NCBI GenBank assembly: GCA_019925105.1
Contig: JAHGAU010000005.1
Location: 1,612,001 to 1,676,000 of the forward strand
Source: Niebla homalea
Taxonomy: Eukaryota > Ascomycota > Lecanoromycetes > Lecanorales > Ramalinaceae
DNA length: 64,000 nucleotides
Reading direction: 5' to 3'
In this document: positions 57,068 through 64,000 of the stretch, piece after piece
Layout: every line of letters starts with the position of its first letter
How positions within the stretch are numbered: the stretch's first letter is position 1
Notes under the pieces: generated by a model
The model's input: only the letters and a program-made list of their open reading frames with translations
Database searches by the model: none
What the model was told of the DNA's origin: nothing
Program-made: the position numbers and the translations under genes

Positions 57068-58727
57068 TCATCCGCCTGCTTTGACTTGGTTACGGTAGTG
57101 AAAGGTATCGTCGACAGCCTCAGTTATATCGAAACCTTCGCCCGAATCGTTCAAAGCCCCATAGCCCATCGTCCCGTCAAGCTTGACTGGCGAAAGATCA
57201 AGAGAATTACCTTCATCGAAAATATCCTCTGGGCGGCCTCCACTTCCCCCAAAGACCTGCGTGGTCGTATGCTCGTCGGTGATCAGATCGCCAGCCTGAG
57301 ATACCTGGGAAATGATTGACTGCATTGAAGAGCTCAACAGTATGCTAAACGTTTGAAGGTGGCTATTCCGGCACCAGTGTGCCTCAAGTCTTCCGCTAGC
57401 ACGTTTCAATGGAAAGGAGACGGCCAGCGGTTGACTCCACGAATAACGCCATAAATGAACAATAGGCTCAGCGATGGCGCAATGAATCATGAGCAAGTCT
57501 GAATGCGCAGCGTGCCATGACAAGTTCTTGATTGGGGAATGGTGGATGAGTAGCGTAACAACTTTTCCAGTCTGCAATGACCAGATCCATGCCGTTGTTG
57601 GGTTCGCGTCGTTGCGAGAGGCGAGCAATGTCCCGTCGGGATTATACGCCATGATCGAGATGCCCTGCTTTGGTGTTGTCGCAGCTTTGGCCGAAATAGT
57701 GCAAATTGGTGGACTGGCAGGCTGATCGGCTTCCCTGTAGCTTCGCGTCTTCATGGTATCGATCTGTTCCTCCCAGACGCTGATTTCAGGTACAACAATA
57801 CTGGCACTTGGATGCCTCAGCGTTGTCAAGGGTGTAAACTTCCGGCGGTCCAACATGGTAATATTATTGTTGTAGTCGCCAATCAACAATGTCCCAGAAG
57901 GAGTCCATTTCATGCACTTGACACCCAGCCCAACCTCATCGGTGTCTGCAACGCCTTGGAAGTTCTTGAACAGGTTTCCATCAGCGGTATAGATCTGTAC
58001 CTTATGCCCCCCGCTAGCAACATCTCGGACAGCGATCCAATGCCCGTCTCGACTCCACTTGACCTCTTGCGCATCGATAGTATTCAACTCAACGCTTTTC
58101 AGAACCTCGTGCGAGCTGGGGCTGAGCAGCATCAAGACGTCCTGAGCTGAAGCCCGCGTCAGCAGAGCAAGATGACCAGTCTTCGGTCTGAACCCATAGC
58201 ATGCAACGGAGTATTTAGGATCTCGCATCTCGACGCCGCGGCTCGTGAGGAGTGACCAAATGGTGCACTTGGCGCCGAAGTCTGAAAAGACCACGACTTC
58301 GTTATGGCTGTGCCCAAATACCACATTTGCAATTTTGCCACAATTCTTTGCTGCGCCAGTAATTGTGGCTCCAAAATTGGTATCATTGACATCGAACACA
58401 CGCACAATTTCGGAGTCGGCGAGCAGGATGCGTGACGATAACGACATTTGATCTTCATCCACCGATCCGTTTGCTTCTTTGGGGGGGTGCGACCATCTGA
58501 TGAAGGCGCATCTGGCAACAAAGTCTTGAGGTAAGTTCCAAGTCTGCAAGCGTCCATCGTCGGTTGTAGTTTGAATCACTAGGCGAGCTCTCTGCACGGT
58601 TGCGATGCGTGTGCCATCTGGAGAAGGCACAGAATGCCTTGCAGCTGTATATCATCAGTCATTAGAGAGGCTCGAACCTATTGGATATTGAAAGCTTACA
58701 GGGCAGACCATAGTCTATGGCAGCCAT
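57068..58727 (-). CDS. wdr8: WD-repeat protein, WRAP73/Wdr8 homolog (534 aa)
   Basis: Exons 58700-58727 and 57068-58644, intron 58645-58698; 535 codons. The first exon encodes only MAAIDYGLP. The protein is built of WD/beta-propeller units: PSPDGTRIATVQRARLVI, CAFIRWS, VKWSRDGHWIAVRDV, LGVKCMKWTPSGTLLIGDYN, LLASRNDANPTTAWIWSL, IKNLSWHAAHSDLL. The order and the LGVKCMKW...LTTLRHPSAS block fit WRAP73/Wdr8. Fungal Wdr8 acts with a partner at spindle pole bodies to anchor microtubule minus ends; that role is transferred from the family. The C-terminal 70 residues (GGSGGRPEDIFDEGNSLD) are acidic and disordered. Its 3' end converges with the decarboxylase-like gene. Confidence 0.85.
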
Positions 58728-59269
58728 GGATCCCTAGTACTCTTGCTGACTTGCATTGCAGCAATTGATGTCGTGGGTCGCTCTTTTTATAATATGTAAA
58801 CAAAGGATGACGTAGAATAGAACTAGAACTAGCGGTAGATAGCCGAGGTTTAGCCGCTGCTGCTTTTCAATCCCGTTATAGTATATTCCTTTCATTCACT
58901 GGTCGCTTCCATATTTACTGCAGCGACTAATTCATATTTATGCCGCTGGTCAGAAAGTTCCCGGCCAGTCGCACTAAGAATTGTACATAGCCGGCTGCAA
59001 TATGAGCAATCGTATAACATCCATTTAGGGGTGCATCCCTCATATCTTAGCCGATGCACTAAATTACCAGGGGCAACTTACAGAAGTGTATCATAGGTAT
59101 TCATGCATGCCTTCAAAAATCTCACATGAGTTGTCTCCCGGCAGACCTTACCGTCTGATCAGCTTTGCCAACTGAGCGTGAACCCTGAACATAAATATAC
59201 ATGTCATACTCGAATGTCTTTCTGTTTGATTGGTTGACGTGGAAAACCATGCGTATTCAAGGCAGTTGT
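58728..59269. other. Intergenic, no gene supported
   Basis: Promoter of the WD gene and 3' side of the S9 peptidase gene. AT-richer than its flanks; nothing recognised. Confidence 0.5.
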
Positions 59270-61428
59270 CTAGGACTGACCTTCTCTGACCAAAGTCTTT
59301 AGCCACCACTTCTCTTCCTCCTCTACGGCAGCTTTGACATGCTTCGCTTGACCGAATCCGTGACCCTCACCCTCGAAGATGATCAGCTTCGCTTCCCCTC
59401 CATTCTCGGTGATGATCTTTTCCATCTCCTTTGCCTGATTGGGGGGCACCACCTTATCAATACTACCCTGCAAGAGTAGCACAGGCGATTTGATCTTCTC
59501 GGCATTGAACAGTGGGCTTCGTTGCTTCAGTAGCTCATCTTTCTCTTTTTCTGACAAGGTTCTGTCCCCAAACATCAGCTTGTCGAGGTATCTGCTTTCG
59601 AACTTGTGCGTTTCCTCCATGCAGCGCTTCATGTCGCCCATACCGTACCTGCTCACCCCTCCAGCATACACATCTGGGTAAGTGCAGAGAGACTGTAGCG
59701 TAGCGTAGCCGCCGGCACTGCCGCCTACTATGCCTACGCGGGTCTTATCGATGAGTTTCTTGTCAGCAAGATAGTCGACGCAACTGACGCCATCAGCGAT
59801 GTCCATAATGCCAAGCTCGCCATCCAGCCCCTTCCGGTAATCTCGGCCAAAGCCAGACGAGCCCAAGTAGTTGACCGCAACGAATACGAAACCGCGACTG
59901 GCGTAGTATTGGAATGATATATCGAAATCAGGCGCTTTACTGGAGGTAGGACCACCATGCATCCAAACAATACAGGGTGGGAGAGTGCGGTCTGGACCGT
60001 AGCACTCTGGATTAGTAGGGCGCATTAGCACGGCGGAAGACCTCCCAGAGCGAATTGAGCCATGTTTTCGTGGAAATGATATTGTTTCCGGGTAAGAGAA
60101 GTATGCGTCTGAGATGCTGCTCACATCCGCTGTTGACTTCAAGATTGTATTATTGAGGGCGTTGACGAGATCGATGTTATACAGAGCACTAGGAGCATCT
60201 GCTGTACTGGCAATTATCGCGAAGCTGGAGCTTGATGTTGCTTGGATGCTGGGGAATCGGTTGTTCATTGGCGGATAAGGGGGAAATGAGTAACTTGAAA
60301 AAGGTATGTCTATTGTGACCAATCGCTGAGCTGCATCCTTGGTCCACAGACCAACAACTTTCTCTCGCGAAAGTGGTGTGAAGAAGGTACTAGGTTCGTA
60401 TCAGGCTCCTTTCCCTCATGTAAAATTATCAACTTACGTGCCCAACCTCCACTCCGGACCGGCAAAATCTCCTTCTTCTAGTCCTTTTAGCACGATTTGC
60501 TTAGCTTCAGTCGTTCCGTTTTCCGAACAGTAGAGCTGCCAGAAGCCGGTCCGATCGCTGCAGAAGTAAAGGTTGCCGTCGTTGAGCCCCCACGTAGGTT
60601 GACTTATACCTTCCTTACCCGGATTCCCAGCCACCCATCGCGGCTCACCTACCTTCACTTCAGGTCCACCAGGAGGTCCACTGGTCCAAGCCGCAACACA
60701 GAGCACTCCACCTGTCCACGGCATATGTGGGTGGTTCCATTGCAGCCAGCAAATTCTGGCTCTATGATCAGGATTTTCACCTCGAAGATCTACACGTGGA
60801 TGAGAGTAGAAGTCCGCTCCGTCTATGATCACATTAACGGTCTTCTCATGTGTATTGATAGTTACGATGCTGTTGATAATTTCTTCTGACCGGTGATCTT
60901 CCCGTATAGCTACAAGCTCATCCCGGAAAACCTCATTTGCACTGAAGTCGGCATAGTAGACATTCTCATCGCCCGCAATAATACGCATGACCTCTTCCGT
61001 CTCCGGATTGAGTTGATACACGCCTTTGGTCTCCCAGTCAGAGAATATGAGCGCCCCGCGGGAGCCCATTGCTACAGCAGCACCCCCATATTCATGGACC
61101 TGGGTGCGTGCGCTGTATGGTTTGGGAAGTACATCTCTCAGTTCTTCAGGTTTCCCTTTGAGAGAGAACGACTGTTCGACAATACAGCAGCGACCATTCT
61201 CTCGAGGTCTGGCTTCTACGAAGTAAAGCTTCCTTGGGCTTTCAAGCTGCTGCGAATTGCCGTCAACTAATTTGAGTGTTGGAAAGGCCCTTTGCTTGAG
61301 GTACACACATTTGGGACAATCTGAACGATGTCCGTATTGCCTCTTGCCAGCATATCGACTGTCAGTGGGCTTTTCCATGTCCCAAATGGGGCACATTGCC
61401 GTCGCGACGGAGGACCGATTTCTCCCAT
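59270..61428 (-). CDS. S9-family serine peptidase / acylaminoacyl-peptidase-like (683 aa, 3 exons)
   Basis: Exons 61309-61428, 60438-61249 and 59270-60389, introns 61250-61308 and 60390-60437; 684 codons. The true start is the ATG at 61428, giving CAPFGTWKSPLTVDMLARG, the usual N-terminus of this group; the ATG at 61396 lies in another frame. Residues 40-400 form an irregular beta-propeller (VHEYGGAAVAMGSRGALIFS, ICWLQWNHPHMPWTG, GNLYFCSDRTGFWQLY). The C-terminal alpha/beta-hydrolase has the oxyanion region WMHGGPTS, nucleophile GIVGGSAGGYA, acid LLLQGSIDKVVPP and His FEGEGHGFG. All three catalytic residues are present. Related S9C enzymes cleave short or N-acylated peptides in the cytosol. 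No signal peptide. Divergent from the PPR gene. Confidence 0.93.
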
Positions 61429-62033
61429 GACGTTAACGTGACTCAGTCACCTACAAGACTTTGTATACGGAAGCAATGATAACCAAAGAGCCCACCGAAG
61501 CTCAGCCTATGTATTTCGAAGGGATGGCTTTGTGGGACCGCTTTGAGCGAGTACTTGAATGATCATGGAAGGAAGACAAAATCAGTAGACTACAAATTAA
61601 ACCCTTCTCTCTTATCCATACTCTGAGGTCCTGCTCCGCATGCGGCTATCAATACCGTTAAAGACTCGTGCTGACGGCACTCAAAGTTGGCCTGCCCCTT
61701 TCGTCCCTAGATTTACGATAGCAAGATTTGGTGTCCAATAGCTGCCGACAAGTCATAAAAGCCACCAGAGACGACCGCATGCTAATGAGAGAAACCATAC
61801 GCTTAATTGGAAGCCTAGCGCGACCACGTCTTCCTCACAAATTTACAAGCTTTGGTAGACTCGAGATCATTGAAATGCTTACCAAGGCGGTAATGGTACT
61901 GATTCGTTTTTAGCAGCCGGCGGTAAGCCTCTGATAAATCTTTAACTCCGCCCAGAGTTCATAAATCAAAGACCGTACGAGGCGTGATTATTCTTTTCCA
62001 AAATTGTGTGTGGGTACTGTGGCAGTTCATGAA
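61429..62033. other. Divergent promoter region, S9 peptidase / PPR gene
   Basis: 605 bases between outward-facing start codons; only one short ORF (61728-61913) without coding features. Confidence 0.5.
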
Positions 62034-64000
62034 TGTACTGCTCATCCCTATCAAAATGTCTTCGAGGTATTCCAAAACTTCCGTCGCAGCCTATACGGCA
62101 CTCAAGCTCCCTTGGGTCGAGAAGCTCATGGAGCCCGATTAAGAGCCATGATCGAGCGAGATTAAACCCTGAACCTCGGAGGAGAAGGAACACACAGACA
62201 CATGAAGCTTGCTATCACAGCTATCGTCATGGCTCTACCCAAAGCTTTCGGGTGTCTGACAAGGAGCTAGAGTCGCTCTTCGCCTCAAGCCTCAAGCCTT
62301 CAAGAAAGCCGCCCACCAATGGACGATATTCAGGGAAGGCGCTTGACGGTATCACCGAGGAAGATAGATTTCTTGCTTTTGAAAATTCCGGCTTGGCTGT
62401 CACAGAATGGGAGTCTGCGTTCAAGACCAAGATTGAAGAAGTCGACTCTCCAAAGGGAGAAGTCGCACGGCAGTCAGGAGAATTGTTGGTGAGGGGAAAT
62501 TTGACTCTTGTGGAAGCATTTGTGGGAGCTCTACGAGACCTGAAGAATGAGCTTCTGCGTGACGAGGCTTCCCCAGCGGAAATTTGGCATAAATGTAAAT
62601 TCATATTGAAATCGCCTTCTTGGACCAAGGTATCGCGGGCTATCCAAGGAGAATCCGATGAGATATTATCAACGTTCCGAGAAATTCTATATATGGTAGT
62701 CCGGAAAAAGAGGATAAAGCTGCGTGACGGTGCAATACTCCACCCCAAGGACGTGCTATCGTTTTACTCCGAGAAAGGGGTGATTAAAGGGTGGTGGCAT
62801 GATGTCTTGTGGATACAATTAAGCCATCTTGCCAGATTCAGTGCGACGAATGCAGTCTCGCGGGACAAGGTTGAGGAGCAGCTCCTTCTACAGGATGTAA
62901 TTGAGACATGGGCCGAGCTTTTCAAAAACTTGTACAAAGGGCGTCAACGGCGAACTGCACTTAGCACTCGGGAGCCCACAGTCGATACAGCGGCTGGGGA
63001 AAGGCATGAAAACTGGGACCATCTACCGAGACTAATGCTTGCCGAAGAGGAAGTCACAGCTTTACCTTCACGATTGTCTTTGCGCGTTCAGTCACTGTTA
63101 GGAGTACAGGGGTCCTCTAAGCATATGCAAGAAGTAGCATCTGCCGCATTGATGACTCTGCACTACTGGCAGAAGATACAAACCCCTGGTGGGTCGCAAA
63201 CATCCCCATCTTCAACGGAGGAACCATTCCTCAACCGGCTGCGCATGCTCGCTCAAAATGTCGAATGGGACTGCCGCAGACCCGAAAGCTGCATGTCAAT
63301 GGCAGGAGAATCTGAAAGGGTGATAGACGTTGCAAAGGAGGACTGGGCCAATTCTCCTATCCCTGTGATCGCACAGTCTTACCGGAGGGCTGTAGAGGCT
63401 CCAACAGAGAGCCACGATTCCCCTTTATGGTCCGAGCATGACATCAAGCGCTTCTTTGCCTATACCAACAAATTGAAGGAAAGGTCTGACGCGATCGCTG
63501 CAACGAAGCTCTGGGACGAGACCAAACCTCGGATTACGAGACTTTCGCCACCCGATGAAGAGCTCCGAAGCACGATATTTGCCCGCTTTCTCCGGCTTTT
63601 CTATGATGTTGGCCAGGCCGCCAATGCTACTGATGTGTGGAATTATATGATCCAGATTGGACATCGACCCGGACTCAGGCATTGGAACGCCATGCTCTCT
63701 GGCTGTAGTTACGTACGAGATGTAGCCTCCCTTCAGAGCATATGGTCTAATCTGCAGAAGACGAGGATCCGACCTGATAATGAGCTGTGGACAACGTACG
63801 TCCATGGGGTGATCAAAGCCAACAAACCTCAGCAAGGGCTTCAACTTCTTGAAGACCTTGGCAAGGAGTGGAAAGATCCCAGATCTTCTCTGACTCCAGA
63901 TCTTGGTCCTGTTCATGGTGCGCTCTCCGCTTTTCAAACGTTGGACTGGGGCCGTGACTCAATCGTCCGTATGCACGCAACCATTCTGCAATGGGCACGT
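62034..64000 (+). CDS. Mitochondrial-type PPR protein, 3' end cut by window edge
   Basis: An open frame without introns runs from ATG 62034 to the right edge (655 codons, no stop). An in-frame TGA lies just before the ATG. The first 70 residues are rich in Arg, Ser and His and lack acids (MYCSSLSKCLRGIPKLPSQP), as in mitochondrial presequences. The middle is helical (WESAFKTKIEEVD, LVEAFVGALRDLKNEL, EEQLLLQDVIETWAELFKNL). From about residue 540 the helix pairs become PPR-like: YDVGQAANATDVWNYMIQIG, LRHWNAMLSGCSYVRDVASL, NELWTTYVHGVIKANKPQQG. PPR proteins bind organellar RNA or assist complex assembly; fungal examples include CIA84-like proteins, but the identity cannot be settled without the C-terminus. 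Minus-strand ORFs here are shadows. Confidence 0.85.

Overview
The window is genomic DNA of a filamentous ascomycete (Pezizomycotina). The evidence is the gene structure: short introns of about 45-100 bp with GT...AG ends and CTNAC/CTAAC-like branch sites, genes on both strands without operons, and a gene set typical of these fungi (MoaA-MoaC fusion, Rag GTPase Gtr2, sphinganine hydroxylase SUR2, TCTP, RPS25, WRAP73-type WD protein, DUF7708 and DUF7025-AAA proteins). The order cannot be fixed from the sequence alone. Exon junctions quoted below were placed by hand from frame, splice signals and family conservation; most were checked for phase and add up to whole codons.

Left part (1-32 kb) looks lineage-specific or accessory: a BCS1-like AAA ATPase running off the left edge, two hypothetical genes, a DUF7708 STAND-like protein, a large DUF7025-type AAA ATPase, a membrane-tailed protein kinase with a near-identical 279-bp in-frame tandem duplication, a long-chain alcohol oxidase ending in a peroxisomal signal, a histidine acid phosphatase, a divergent oxidosqualene cyclase, and the remnant (or highly divergent exons) of a CHAT caspase-like domain protein in a gene-poor stretch of about 7.5 kb (26.6-34.3 kb).

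Right part (34-64 kb) is mostly conserved core genes, tightly packed and often in divergent or convergent pairs: FYVE-finger protein, CBM48-like protein, bZIP factor, SUR2, TCTP, the cnxABC-type molybdenum cofactor gene, F-box protein, Gtr2, a cytochrome-b5-like MAPR protein, RPS25, an acetoacetate-decarboxylase-like protein, WRAP73/Wdr8, an S9 peptidase and a mitochondrial-type PPR protein that runs off the right edge.

The points most worth a second look are the MoaA-MoaC gene (a stop codon overlapping a possible splice donor right after the functional Gly-Gly end of MoaA, and a one-base frame break inside MoaC), the CHAT remnant with a replaced catalytic His, the kinase tandem duplication, the divergent second-type oxidosqualene cyclase, and two unrelated AAA genes whose introns split the same codon of the P-loop. 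I found no convincing tRNA, rRNA, transposon or CRISPR in the window.
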